Part shown: positions 50,771 to 59,359 of the stretch, piece after piece
Numbering within the stretch: the first letter of the stretch is position 1
Layout of the letters: each line of letters begins with the position of its first letter
DNA from: Putridiphycobacter sp045110285
GTDB lineage: Bacteria > Bacteroidota > Bacteroidia > Flavobacteriales_D > Crocinitomicaceae
NCBI GenBank assembly: GCA_045110285.1
Contig: JBGCGA010000016.1
Location: 18,281-82,280 of the forward strand
Length of the DNA stretch: 64,000 bases
Reading direction: 5' to 3'
The notes under the pieces: generated by a model
Database searches by the model: none
The model's input: the letters and a program-made list of their open reading frames with translations, nothing else
What the model was told of the DNA's origin: nothing
Made by a program: the position numbers and the translations under genes

Positions 50771-50882
50771 ATTCAAATAATAAGCTAACTAAGTTTTAAT
50801 GTCTTAAAAAACCAAAAGAATTCCACTTTTTTCGTAAAAAATCGGCTATTTTAGCGTGTTCAATCTAAAACATTCAACTTTC

Positions 50883-52094
50883 ATGAAGCTAGGCATTATT
50901 AGAGAAGGCAAAGTTCCGCCAGACAAACGAGTTCCTTTAACACCAAAGCAGTGTGCTATTATAAAAGAACAATATCCAAATGTTGAGGTCGTTGTTCAAA
51001 AAAGTGAGGTACGAAAAATAAAGGATAGCGAATATGCGGTAGCTGGAATTTCTGTGGTTGATGATGTTAGTGATTGTGATATTCTAATGGGTGTAAAAGA
51101 GGTGAATAAAGAGGATCTAATTCCGAATAAAACCTATCTATTTTTCTCACATACTTTTAAAAAACAACCTTATAACCGCGATTTATTGCGAACTGTTTTA
51201 GATAAGAAAATACGATTAATTGATTATGAGGTATTGACTAATAAACGCGAAAATCGCATTATCGGTTTTGGCCGTTATGCAGGAATCGTTGGGACCTATA
51301 ACGGTTTTTTAGCTTTTGGTAAAAAACATGGACTATACGATTTAAAAGCGGCTAATTTGTGTGAGGATCGTGTTGAAATGGAAAGTGAATTAGATAAAGT
51401 TAAATTGCCTTCGAATGCTAAAATTGTTTTAACAGGGTTTGGAAGAGTAGGACATGGTGCCCGTGAAATTATGGGCAGATTGAAAATGAAAGAAGTATCA
51501 GCTGAAGCATTTTTGAATCAAGATTTTGAAGAGCCTGTTTATACTCAGCTAGAAGTAGACGATTACTTTGCGAAAGAAAACGGGGAGCCATTCGATAAAT
51601 ATGCGTTTTATGAATCGGGAGATGGTCATGTTTCATCATTTGATCGATATTTAAAGGTGGCCGATATGTACATTGCTTGTCATTATTGGAGCTCAAGCTC
51701 TCCATATATTTATACAAGAAATGATTTGAAAATGCCTGATTTGAAGACATCAGTAGTGGCAGATATATCTTGTGATATAGATGGGCCGGTCGCGTCAACT
51801 ATCCGACCATCAACTATTGCTGAACCGTTGTACGGTTATAACCCGCATACAGAACAAGAAGATGATTACACCAAAGAAGGAGTAATTTGTGTGATGGCGG
51901 TAGATAATTTACCTTGTGAATTACCTAAAGATGCTTCGGAAGATTTTGGAAATGAATTAATAAAAAATGTATTACCTCATTTATTTGGCGAAGACACTGA
52001 TGGTGTAATAGCCAGAGCAAGTCAAACAAATTTACAAGGGCATTTAGCGCCACGTTATCAGTATCTTCAAGCGTATGTTAATGGCGAAGAATAA
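50883..52094 (+). CDS. Saccharopine dehydrogenase-like NAD(P)-dependent enzyme (AlaDH/PNT fold)
   Basis: A 403-residue oxidoreductase. ATG 50883 (KLGIIREGKVPPDKRVPLTP) is preferred over an upstream GTG because family members start with this motif. The N-terminal AlaDH/PNT-like domain includes CDILMGVKEVNKEDLIPN and IIGFGRYAGIVGTYNGFLAF; a Rossmann motif lies at ~177 (KIVLTGFGRVGHGAREIM); a C-terminal part reads SVVADISCDIDGPVASTIRP and MAVDNLPCELPKDASEDFG. This layout matches LYS1-type saccharopine dehydrogenases rather than alanine dehydrogenase. Substrate is therefore probably saccharopine/lysine, moderately sure. Single gene between ssrA and rpoD. Confidence 0.8.
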   Translation: MKLGIIREGKVPPDKRVPLTPKQCAIIKEQYPNVEVVVQKSEVRKIKDSEYAVAGISVVDDVSDCDILMGVKEVNKEDLIPNKTYLFFSHTFKKQPYNRDLLRTVLDKKIRLIDYEVLTNKRENRIIGFGRYAGIVGTYNGFLAFGKKHGLYDLKAANLCEDRVEMESELDKVKLPSNAKIVLTGFGRVGHGAREIMGRLKMKEVSAEAFLNQDFEEPVYTQLEVDDYFAKENGEPFDKYAFYESGDGHVSSFDRYLKVADMYIACHYWSSSSPYIYTRNDLKMPDLKTSVVADISCDIDGPVASTIRPSTIAEPLYGYNPHTEQEDDYTKEGVICVMAVDNLPCELPKDASEDFGNELIKNVLPHLFGEDTDGVIARASQTNLQGHLAPRYQYLQAYVNGEE

Positions 52095-52244
52095 TAATTC
52101 GCCCATTCTAATTTAAACCGTTATGCAAAGGTTAATTAAAAAAACATTGTGAATAAAAACTTTTAAATGGTGTGAAATTGAAACTATTTTAGGCACTATA
52201 CAGTAAAACAAATTGATATATGTGAATTTTTACGCAATAAATAC

Positions 52245-52275
52245 TTGACACGTGTCCTTTATTAGCGTAAGTTTG
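52245..52275 (+). promoter_or_regulatory. rpoD promoter (TTG-N20-TAAGTTTG)
   Basis: TTG (52245-52247, within TTGACA) lies 20 nt before TAAGTTTG (52268-52275), a full match to the Bacteroidota −33/−7 consensus used by the primary sigma factor itself. Transcription would begin about 28 nt upstream of the rpoD ATG. The remaining part of the 215-bp gap shows nothing else. Confidence 0.75.
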
Positions 52276-52309
52276 CAGTCGGTTTATTAATAATAAATTT
52301 TAAAGTAAA

Positions 52310-53176
52310 ATGAGGCAGTTAAAAATTACCAAATCCATTACCAATCGTGAAAGTCAGTCGTTAGACAAATACCTTCAAGATATTGGGAAAGAAGAACTAA
52401 TAACTGCTGAAATGGAAGTGGAATTAGCTAAACGTATCAAGCAAGGAGACCAATGGGCACTTGAAAAACTAACTAGAGCTAATTTACGATTTGTTGTTTC
52501 AGTTGCTAAACAGTATCAGAACCAAGGACTTACTTTGCCAGATTTAATAAACGAAGGAAATTTAGGCTTAATTAAAGCTGCACAAAAATTTGATGAAACA
52601 AGAGGATTTAAATTTATATCCTATGCCGTATGGTGGATTCGTCAATCAATCCTGCAAGCATTAGCAGAGCAAGCTAGAATCGTTCGTTTACCTTTAAATC
52701 AGGTAGGGTCATTAAACAAAATTAACAAAGCTTTTTCTAAACTAGAACAAGAGTACGAAAGACCTCCATCAGCCGAAGAATTGGCAGAAGTATTGGAAGT
52801 ACCAGAGGACAAGATTAAAGAAAGTATGAAAGTTGCAGGTCGTCATGTATCAATGGACGCACCGTTGTCTTCAAGCGAAGATGGTGGTACTTTGATGGAT
52901 GTAATGGCAAACGACGATTCACCAGATGCAGATAGATTGCTTTTGGCTGAGTCGCTACAAAAAGAAATAGAAAGATCATTATCTACTTTAACGGATAAAG
53001 AACGTGAAATCATTCGCTTATTCTTCGGAATAGGAATGAACCATGGTTTAACGCTTGAAGAGATTGGGTCTAAATTTAATTTAACGCGTGAGCGCGTGCG
53101 TCAAATTAAAGAGAAGGCCATTCGCCGTCTCCGACATACCTCGCGAAACAAATTACTGAAAGCCTATTTAGGCTAA
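52310..53176 (+). CDS. rpoD: Primary RNA polymerase sigma factor (sigma-70 family, Bacteroidota type)
   Basis: A 288-residue housekeeping sigma factor that lacks region 1.1, as usual in this phylum. Region 1.2 is SLDKYLQDIGKEELITAEMEVELAKRIKQGD, region 2 has NLRFVVSVAKQYQNQGL, DLINEGNLGLIKAAQKFDETRGFKFISYAVWWIRQSILQAL (key: SYAVWWIRQ), region 3 KAFSKLEQEYERPPSAEELA and region 4 LTDKEREIIRLFFG, GLTLEEIGSKFNLTRERVRQIKEKAIRRLR. It directs recognition of TTG/TAnnTTTG promoters, several of which occur in this window, including one before this gene. A strong terminator follows immediately. Confidence 0.96.
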   Translation: MRQLKITKSITNRESQSLDKYLQDIGKEELITAEMEVELAKRIKQGDQWALEKLTRANLRFVVSVAKQYQNQGLTLPDLINEGNLGLIKAAQKFDETRGFKFISYAVWWIRQSILQALAEQARIVRLPLNQVGSLNKINKAFSKLEQEYERPPSAEELAEVLEVPEDKIKESMKVAGRHVSMDAPLSSSEDGGTLMDVMANDDSPDADRLLLAESLQKEIERSLSTLTDKEREIIRLFFGIGMNHGLTLEEIGSKFNLTRERVRQIKEKAIRRLRHTSRNKLLKAYLG

Positions 53177-53184
53177 TAATTGAT

Positions 53185-53215
53185 GGGCTGCCAATTTTTG
53201 GCGGCCCTTTTTTTT
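53185..53215 (+). terminator. Intrinsic terminator after rpoD
   Basis: GGGCTGCC (53185-53192) and GGCGGCCC (53200-53207), an 8-bp stem with one G-U pair and a 7-nt loop, followed by TTTTTTTT. It starts 8 nt after the rpoD stop and separates rpoD from gap. Confidence 0.92.
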
Positions 53216-53239
53216 GAAATCATTTAAATAAATATAAAA

Positions 53240-54691
53240 ATGGCAACAGAAGTAGGTTACGAAAAAGAACTACAAAATTATTTAGGACACGAGCGTGCAG
53301 CAGTTCAATTGTCGCGCTACGTTGGAGAATTGTTATATGACAAAGGCATAGAATTAGTGCTTTTCCGAAATCATTTAACAAATATTACACTTTCAGAAAT
53401 TATTAATCTTCACGATTATTCTGAAAAAGTTGTGGGAAAGAAAATCTATATTTCTACCACAGCTGCATTAGCGAAAGAAATTTTTGAACTACCAATTTCA
53501 CCAGCAAAAATTGATATTGGTAAATTAGCCTACGAGTGGATTCAAGAAGGAGATAGCTTTGCCTCTAAAGCTGATTTCTTAAAAAATAAGTTGGGTGGAA
53601 TGATCGACAATACTGATCATAGTATTGAGCCTAGAGATGTTGTATTGTACGGTTTTGGCAGAATTGGCAGACTAGCAGCAAGAGAATTAATTAAGCAAGC
53701 TGGAAAAGGCCAGCAGTTAAGATTGAGAGCCATTGTAACAAGAAACAATGCAGATGACCAAATAATAAAACGTGCAGCTTTGTTAAGAAACGATTCAATA
53801 CATGGCGATTTTAAAGGAACTGTAATTGAAGATTTAGAAAACAAAGCCTTAATTGTAAATGGGCAGACTGTTGCTATGATTCAAGCAAGCAATCCTGAAG
53901 ATATCGATTATACTGCTTTCGGAATCAATAATGCTTTAGTGATTGATAACACAGGTGTGTTTACTGATCGTGAAGCTTTAGGAAGACACACAAAAGCAAA
54001 GGGAGTTGATAAAGTACTATTAACTGCACCTGGTAAAGAAATTCCAAATGTTGTGTATGGTATTAATCATAGCGATTTAGATCTAGAGGGAGAAAATATT
54101 TTTTCTGCAGCATCTTGCACAACCAATGCCATATCTCCTATCTTAAAAGTAGTGAATGATAAATATGGTGTTGAAAAAGGACATTTAGAAACTGTACATG
54201 CTTATACTAACGATCAAAACTTATTAGATAACTTCCATAAGAAACCCCGTAGAGGTCGTTCAGCTGCTATTAATATGGTAATTACATCTACTGGTGCTGG
54301 AAAGGCGGTTACCAAAGTAATTCCAGATTTGAAGGATAAATTAACAGCGAATGCTGTAAGAGTGCCTACGCCAAATGGCTCTTTAGCTATTCTTAACTTA
54401 ACATTAAACACGGCCACTACTGTTAAAGATATAAATGCCTCGATAAAAAGTGCGGCCTTAGATGGCAGTTTAGTCAATCAAATTTATTATTCTGTAGATC
54501 CTGAGTTGGTTTCAAATGATATTATTGGTAATACATGCTGTGCAGTGTATGATGCACCGGCAACTATTATTTCTGAAGACAAAAAGAATGTAGTATTATA
54601 TACTTGGTACGATAATGAGTTTGGATATACTAAACAAGTGATTCGTTTAGCTAAATATATAGCTCAAGTAAGAAGGTTGATTTACTATTGA
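53240..54691 (+). CDS. gap: Glyceraldehyde-3-phosphate dehydrogenase, long form
   Basis: A 483-residue GAPDH. The core (from ~132, VVLYGFGRIGRLAARELI) has the NAD-binding Rossmann fold and the catalytic Cys293 in SAASCTTNAISPIL, then THAYTNDQNLLD-like VHAYTNDQNLLDN, RRGRSAAINMVITSTGAGKA and YDNEFGYTKQVIRLA. It differs from the ~335-residue classical enzyme by a ~130-residue N-terminal extension (YEKELQNYLGHERAAVQLSR onward), a feature of a GAPDH class found in Bacteroidota and some other bacteria. It oxidises glyceraldehyde-3-phosphate in glycolysis or works in reverse. Flanked by terminators on both sides, so monocistronic. Confidence 0.93.
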   Translation: MATEVGYEKELQNYLGHERAAVQLSRYVGELLYDKGIELVLFRNHLTNITLSEIINLHDYSEKVVGKKIYISTTAALAKEIFELPISPAKIDIGKLAYEWIQEGDSFASKADFLKNKLGGMIDNTDHSIEPRDVVLYGFGRIGRLAARELIKQAGKGQQLRLRAIVTRNNADDQIIKRAALLRNDSIHGDFKGTVIEDLENKALIVNGQTVAMIQASNPEDIDYTAFGINNALVIDNTGVFTDREALGRHTKAKGVDKVLLTAPGKEIPNVVYGINHSDLDLEGENIFSAASCTTNAISPILKVVNDKYGVEKGHLETVHAYTNDQNLLDNFHKKPRRGRSAAINMVITSTGAGKAVTKVIPDLKDKLTANAVRVPTPNGSLAILNLTLNTATTVKDINASIKSAALDGSLVNQIYYSVDPELVSNDIIGNTCCAVYDAPATIISEDKKNVVLYTWYDNEFGYTKQVIRLAKYIAQVRRLIYY

Positions 54692-54711
54692 TTGAAAATA
54701 ATTTCATAGCG

Positions 54712-54748
54712 AAAAGCCTCTAAAATATTGTTTTTTAGAGGCTTTTTT
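54712..54748 (+). terminator. Intrinsic terminator after gap
   Basis: AAAAGCCTCTAAAA (54712-54725) and TTTTAGAGGCTTTT (54733-54746), a perfect 14-bp stem with a 7-nt loop, followed by TT. It starts 20 nt past the gap stop codon. The A/T tails on both sides could let it work in both directions. Confidence 0.9.
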
Positions 54749-54804
54749 GTTTTCTCAAGCAACCTTTTAAGGCTCGTATGTGTTTATAGAGTAAACCCTA
54801 TATT

Positions 54805-57800
54805 ATGAGTATTAAAACCATTTTTCTTACTGCCTTAGTTTATATGATAAGTGTCAACACTTTTTCGCAGACGTCGCTTGTAAATTTAATTCAAGAAAAT
54901 CTCGGACATTTACCTACAGCTTGCGACTCCATAACCTTGAATATATCTGCCAATGGTTTAGACAGTGTTAATACTGCCGACATTAACTATAGTTTTACAG
55001 GTACTAATTTATTAGGAGTTAGCTATGATTTGACAGTAACTTGGGGGGACAACACTACTTCCACTCATACAGGCACTGCAGTATCAAATAATACTGCAAT
55101 TGTCTGGAGCCCCTCATTAATCCATAATCTTTCATACTCTGGCACAGATGCATTGAGTATTGAACTAGTTGAATCCGTTTCTGGAGATACATTGACAAAA
55201 CAAAGCTTTTACTACAGTAATGTATGCGAACAGATTTACTTTACCGGTAAAATTGATTGCGACAATGATGGAACAATTGACTCTACACAGTCGTCATATA
55301 TTTACCCGCAGAGCTTGTATTTATACAATTCCACTGATACAATCTATTTTATTACCAATATTACAGATTCTTTGTTTGGTTTTCCTGAGGTTCCTCCAGG
55401 TACCTATTCTATAGGGTATGTAACTGACTATCTCCTGGATTCAATAAACCCAAATACGATAACCTTTCCAATCTCTGGTGCTATCCCAAATATTACAGCT
55501 GTTCTGAATTGTCCATATTTGAGCTGTTTCGGTGGGACAGTATATTGTGATGATAATAATAATGGAATATATGACTCTTTAACAGAAAGCCCGGTACAAA
55601 ATATGCCTATGGGTTCATCTCTGACTGATTCAAATGGGGTTTATAGCGTTTCAATTGGTAACACTTATCCATTTGTTTACAGTCATTATTTTCCCTTACC
55701 GACTAGTTGGCTATCGAGCAATGGTTATTACTCGGCAAATTCTTATTATTTAATAGATACTAGTTATCTGGATTCAAATTGTATCTCAAATCCTGCTTTT
55801 AATATTCCAATCAACTGCAATCTAACTAGTGCTGATTCCGTTTGTTTTAGTGGTGTTATTTTTCATGACTTGAACCATAATGGTATTTTAGATGGAACTG
55901 AAAATACTGAAAGTAATGTTGCGATATCACTTTTAGTTGATGGGATTAGTCAGACTATTTGGCCAGATGCCAATGGTAATTATTCGTATACTGGAGTGCA
56001 TATTGGTGCAACAAACGTTTCTTTGAGTGTTTCACAGAGTTGGTTGAATTCTTTTGGATTAACAACATATGGCCCTATTTCTGTGCTAAACTTCAACTGC
56101 GATAGTACTAATGTGACCAATATCCCATTATCAGATCCAAATACTAATAATATTAGTTTTATTGCATCTAATGCAACAAGTAATAATCCTGTCTGTGATA
56201 CAGTAACTCTATCAATAAGTCCGCTAGGAATAGATTCAACAGTAAATGAAGATATTGATATCTATTTTGGAGGAACTTCTTTGTTAGGCCAGCAATATTC
56301 TTTGGTTGTTAATTGGGGAGATAATAGTTCTTCTACACATTCTGGGACTTCAATTTCAGCAAATCAGGCTATTATTTGGACACCATCTTTGTCTCATTAT
56401 TATCAAACTGATAGTGTTTATCAAATAACCATCACTTTAACGAAAACAGTAAATAATCATTCCAAAAATCTTACCATAAATAATGTGAATACTTCTCTAT
56501 GCCCAGGTTATACATTGAGTATTATTAATCAGGTTGATTGTGATGGAGATGGTAATCAGGACGGCACTATTTATAATATGTCAGAATGGCCAAGTTTTCC
56601 ATATTACTATTACTTCCATCATTCATCATTCTATTTATATAATGCAACAGATACAATTTATGCTGATACTTGTGACTCATACGGGCAATTTGTACATTGG
56701 CCTAATAGTATGCCAGCTGGAACATACTCATTAGGTATTGTGCAAAGTGCTATAGACAGCATAGATTTAGCTTGGGTATCAAGTTTACCAGCAAATCCAT
56801 TTACGATTCCACATATTGGCCCAGTCCAAACTATTACAAATACTTTTACGTGCGTACAAAATCAAGTTTGTTTAAATGGATACCTATTTTGTGATGATAA
56901 TGGAAATGGAATAATGGATAGCAATGAAACAGTAATTCCTAATGCGCCGGTTTCTGTTAGCAGTTCTATCTTGTATTCTAACACAACTGGAGGAAATGAT
57001 ACAACAGATAATTTAGGGTATTATGATATTCCGTTCACTATTTATGATACGGGTTATTTTACATTAGATATCGATCAAGCATGGCTTACTACAAATGGGT
57101 ATATCGCCACATCAAATAGCTTCAATTTCGATTTTCCAAGTTTTAACGGTAGTGACTCAATATTAGATTGTAATACTCATTTTAATATCCCTCTAGTCTG
57201 CAATGCAACAGCTTCAGATTCCATTTGCGTCAATGGTCAATTATTTTGCGACATTGATAATGATGGAGTTTTAGATACGAATGAAACACTAATCCCCAAC
57301 GCACCAGTCACTATTTCAGATGCTAATGGCGGCTTTTTAAGCGCCACTTTTACGGATAGTTTAGGCAATTATTCTTACCACAACTACCACCCAAATACCG
57401 ATAGTGTTGAAGTGACTGTTTCAAACTGGTGGTTAACCAATAACGGCTACAATGCAATTTCTCCAATTATTGTTACAACATTGGATTGTAGCGTAAATAC
57501 GGATATTGCGATAGATTGCAATATTCCATTGCCATGCGATAATACTTGGATTAATCTATTTGGAGTAGGGCCTTACTATCAAAACTGGACAAATACAATG
57601 GCATTGACTTTCGGTAATTCTGATTATTTATTCCCAGGTTCTGTTTACAATATAAGTATTGTAGTGCCGAATGGCAGCGAATTGGACACCGCTAGTTTTT
57701 TAGTTAACAATTATACCATAAGTGGAGATACTGTTTCATGGGCTCAAACGATAAGCGGATTCGATACTTTAAGTATTAATTTCAATACTGACGCAGGAAT

Positions 57801-58575
57801 TCCTGACAGTACATTACACACATACCAAGCCTTTATATCAGGCCCAAATTTAGACTGCGATAGCACTAATAATAGCATAAGCTATACCTCAGTTGTTGGA
57901 GCAAGCTATGATCCTAATAACAAATTAGTAAACTTACCAGAGTTTATTAATCCTGATATTCAAGAGGATTTGTACTATACTATCAACTTTCAAAATACAG
58001 GAACTGCACCTGCCCAAGATGTATTTATTGAAGATCAATTAAGTCAGTATTTAGATTGGAGTACTTTGGAGGTTTTAAGCAAGTCACATAATATGTTTTA
58101 CTCACTTGATGCCACAGGGAAGATAGTATTTACCTTTCCTCAAATTTGGTTACCTGATAGTACCACTAATGAACCATTAAGTAAAGGTTACGTGTCTTTT
58201 AAAATTAAAGAAAGCCTAACTGTTCCTATTAACCAGCCAATAGAAAATACGGCTCACATATTTTTTGATTTGAACCCGGCAATTATTACTAACACGACTA
58301 GAAACACTAATATAATAGGATTAGGAGAGAGAGATTTCGGACAATCTACTCACATTACTGTTTTCCCAAACCCATCCACAGGAGTGTTTAACTTAAGATC
58401 GTCAGCTCAAATTAAAACCGTGTCCGTTTATGATTTAACTGGTAAATTAGTCTATGAGTCAAACGAGTCTGACATTTCTGTCACGTTGGATTTAAGTCAA
58501 TTAAGCAAAGGAATGTATCATATTAAGGTGGATACAGAAAGTGGCGCCAGTATAGAAAAGCTTATTTTAGAATAA
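54805..58575 (+). CDS. Giant secreted SdrD-like protein with T9SS type A domain
   Basis: A 1256-residue secreted protein: signal peptide KTIFLTALVYMISVNTFSQ; two large repeated blocks (~38-470 and ~470-880), each beginning with a PKD-like segment (VTWGDNTTSTHTGTAVS; VNWGDNSSSTHSGTSIS). Each block continues with SdrD B-like domains holding Ca-binding-type loops such as DCDNDGTIDS, DDNNNGIYDS, DLNHNGILDG, DDNGNGIMDS and DIDNDGVLDT. From ~1030 comes a CARDB/DUF7619-like domain (YDPNNKLVNLPE, YTINFQNTGTAPAQDVFIED, NTAHIFFDLNPAIITNT) and a C-terminal type A domain (VFPNPSTGVFNLR, LSKGMYHIKVDTESG, KLILE). It is exported via the type IX system; probably structural or adhesive. It stands alone between two terminators. 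Confidence 0.9.
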   Translation: MSIKTIFLTALVYMISVNTFSQTSLVNLIQENLGHLPTACDSITLNISANGLDSVNTADINYSFTGTNLLGVSYDLTVTWGDNTTSTHTGTAVSNNTAIVWSPSLIHNLSYSGTDALSIELVESVSGDTLTKQSFYYSNVCEQIYFTGKIDCDNDGTIDSTQSSYIYPQSLYLYNSTDTIYFITNITDSLFGFPEVPPGTYSIGYVTDYLLDSINPNTITFPISGAIPNITAVLNCPYLSCFGGTVYCDDNNNGIYDSLTESPVQNMPMGSSLTDSNGVYSVSIGNTYPFVYSHYFPLPTSWLSSNGYYSANSYYLIDTSYLDSNCISNPAFNIPINCNLTSADSVCFSGVIFHDLNHNGILDGTENTESNVAISLLVDGISQTIWPDANGNYSYTGVHIGATNVSLSVSQSWLNSFGLTTYGPISVLNFNCDSTNVTNIPLSDPNTNNISFIASNATSNNPVCDTVTLSISPLGIDSTVNEDIDIYFGGTSLLGQQYSLVVNWGDNSSSTHSGTSISANQAIIWTPSLSHYYQTDSVYQITITLTKTVNNHSKNLTINNVNTSLCPGYTLSIINQVDCDGDGNQDGTIYNMSEWPSFPYYYYFHHSSFYLYNATDTIYADTCDSYGQFVHWPNSMPAGTYSLGIVQSAIDSIDLAWVSSLPANPFTIPHIGPVQTITNTFTCVQNQVCLNGYLFCDDNGNGIMDSNETVIPNAPVSVSSSILYSNTTGGNDTTDNLGYYDIPFTIYDTGYFTLDIDQAWLTTNGYIATSNSFNFDFPSFNGSDSILDCNTHFNIPLVCNATASDSICVNGQLFCDIDNDGVLDTNETLIPNAPVTISDANGGFLSATFTDSLGNYSYHNYHPNTDSVEVTVSNWWLTNNGYNAISPIIVTTLDCSVNTDIAIDCNIPLPCDNTWINLFGVGPYYQNWTNTMALTFGNSDYLFPGSVYNISIVVPNGSELDTASFLVNNYTISGDTVSWAQTISGFDTLSINFNTDAGIPDSTLHTYQAFISGPNLDCDSTNNSISYTSVVGASYDPNNKLVNLPEFINPDIQEDLYYTINFQNTGTAPAQDVFIEDQLSQYLDWSTLEVLSKSHNMFYSLDATGKIVFTFPQIWLPDSTTNEPLSKGYVSFKIKESLTVPINQPIENTAHIFFDLNPAIITNTTRNTNIIGLGERDFGQSTHITVFPNPSTGVFNLRSSAQIKTVSVYDLTGKLVYESNESDISVTLDLSQLSKGMYHIKVDTESGASIEKLILE

Positions 58576-58598
58576 GACTGTTTTTTGTAGATTGTATT

Positions 58599-58626
58599 AA
58601 GGGGATCAGAAATGGTTCCCTTTTTT
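58599..58626 (+). terminator. Intrinsic terminator after the SdrD-like gene
   Basis: AAGGGGA (58599-58605) pairs with TTCCCTT (58616-58622) with one G-U; a run of T follows and extends into the ispD stop codon. It may also end ispD transcription from the other side. Confidence 0.6.
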
Positions 58627-59287
58627 AATGAGCAACCAATAATTCAGCAATTTTCAAATCAAAAGGTGTAGTAATTTTTATGTTTTCCTCATTTCCATCA
58701 ACTAAAGAAATAGTGTGACCCGCTGCTTCAACAACTGAAGCGTCATCTGTATATGTCTCTCGATATTCACCAGAGTAGGCTTCTTTCAATTTTTCTGCTT
58801 CAAAACACTGAGGGGTTTGGACGCTTCTGTACAAAGCTCTATCAACCGATTGCGAGTTACTTTGACTTAATTGCCTGATAGATTCATTAATTTTCAACAC
58901 TGGAATGGCAGCTCCGTTAACTTGAGCTGTAGAAAATGTATTTCTGATAACTTCTATAGATACAAATGGTCTTACGCCATCATGTACTCCAATTAGCTCA
59001 CCCGTTGCTTCTTTAAGTCCATTTTTTATAGAGTGATAACGGGTTTGACCTCCGAGCACCAATTGGTGTGGAATCTTAAATTGATTTTCTTTTAGTAATA
59101 ATTGCCAAAATGGAATATGTGCTTCGGGCAAAACCAAAATAATTTCAATTTCGGGGTTGTAGGAATAGAATTGACTAATGGTATGCATTAGAATTGGTTT
59201 TCCGTTTAAGGGTAAGAATTGTTTAGGTACTTCTGTTCCCATCCTTAAACCTTTTCCGCCTGCAGTAATTATAATTGTTTCGGTCAT
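58625..59287 (-). CDS. ispD: 2-C-methyl-D-erythritol 4-phosphate cytidylyltransferase
   Basis: A 220-residue enzyme of the non-mevalonate isoprenoid pathway, transferring CMP to methylerythritol phosphate. ATG 59287 (TETIIITAGGKGLRMGTEVP) was chosen: the CTP-binding loop must be near the N-terminus. Motifs: PKQFLPLNGKPILMHTI, LVLGGQTRYHSIKNGL, IGVHDGVRPFVS, ALYRSVQTPQCF and YTDDASVVEAAGHTISLVDGNEENIKIT. The TAGGKGLRMG loop differs slightly from the usual AAGxGxRxG. It is downstream of queA with a hairpin terminator between; the two may still be partly co-transcribed. Confidence 0.93.
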   Translation of the reverse strand: MTETIIITAGGKGLRMGTEVPKQFLPLNGKPILMHTISQFYSYNPEIEIILVLPEAHIPFWQLLLKENQFKIPHQLVLGGQTRYHSIKNGLKEATGELIGVHDGVRPFVSIEVIRNTFSTAQVNGAAIPVLKINESIRQLSQSNSQSVDRALYRSVQTPQCFEAEKLKEAYSGEYRETYTDDASVVEAAGHTISLVDGNEENIKITTPFDLKIAELLVAH

Positions 59288-59322
59288 AAAAAAACTGCAA
59301 ATCAAAAAATGATTTGCAGTTT
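59288..59322 (-). terminator. Intrinsic terminator after queA
   Basis: On the minus strand AAACTGCAAATC and GATTTGCAGTTT (59311-59322 and 59292-59303) form a perfect 12-bp stem with a 7-nt loop, then a T run, ending one base before the ispD ATG. It must be leaky, or ispD uses another promoter. Confidence 0.8.
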
Positions 59323-59359
59323 AAAATTACTAATTAATTTCATTCTGTTAAGTACCCAA

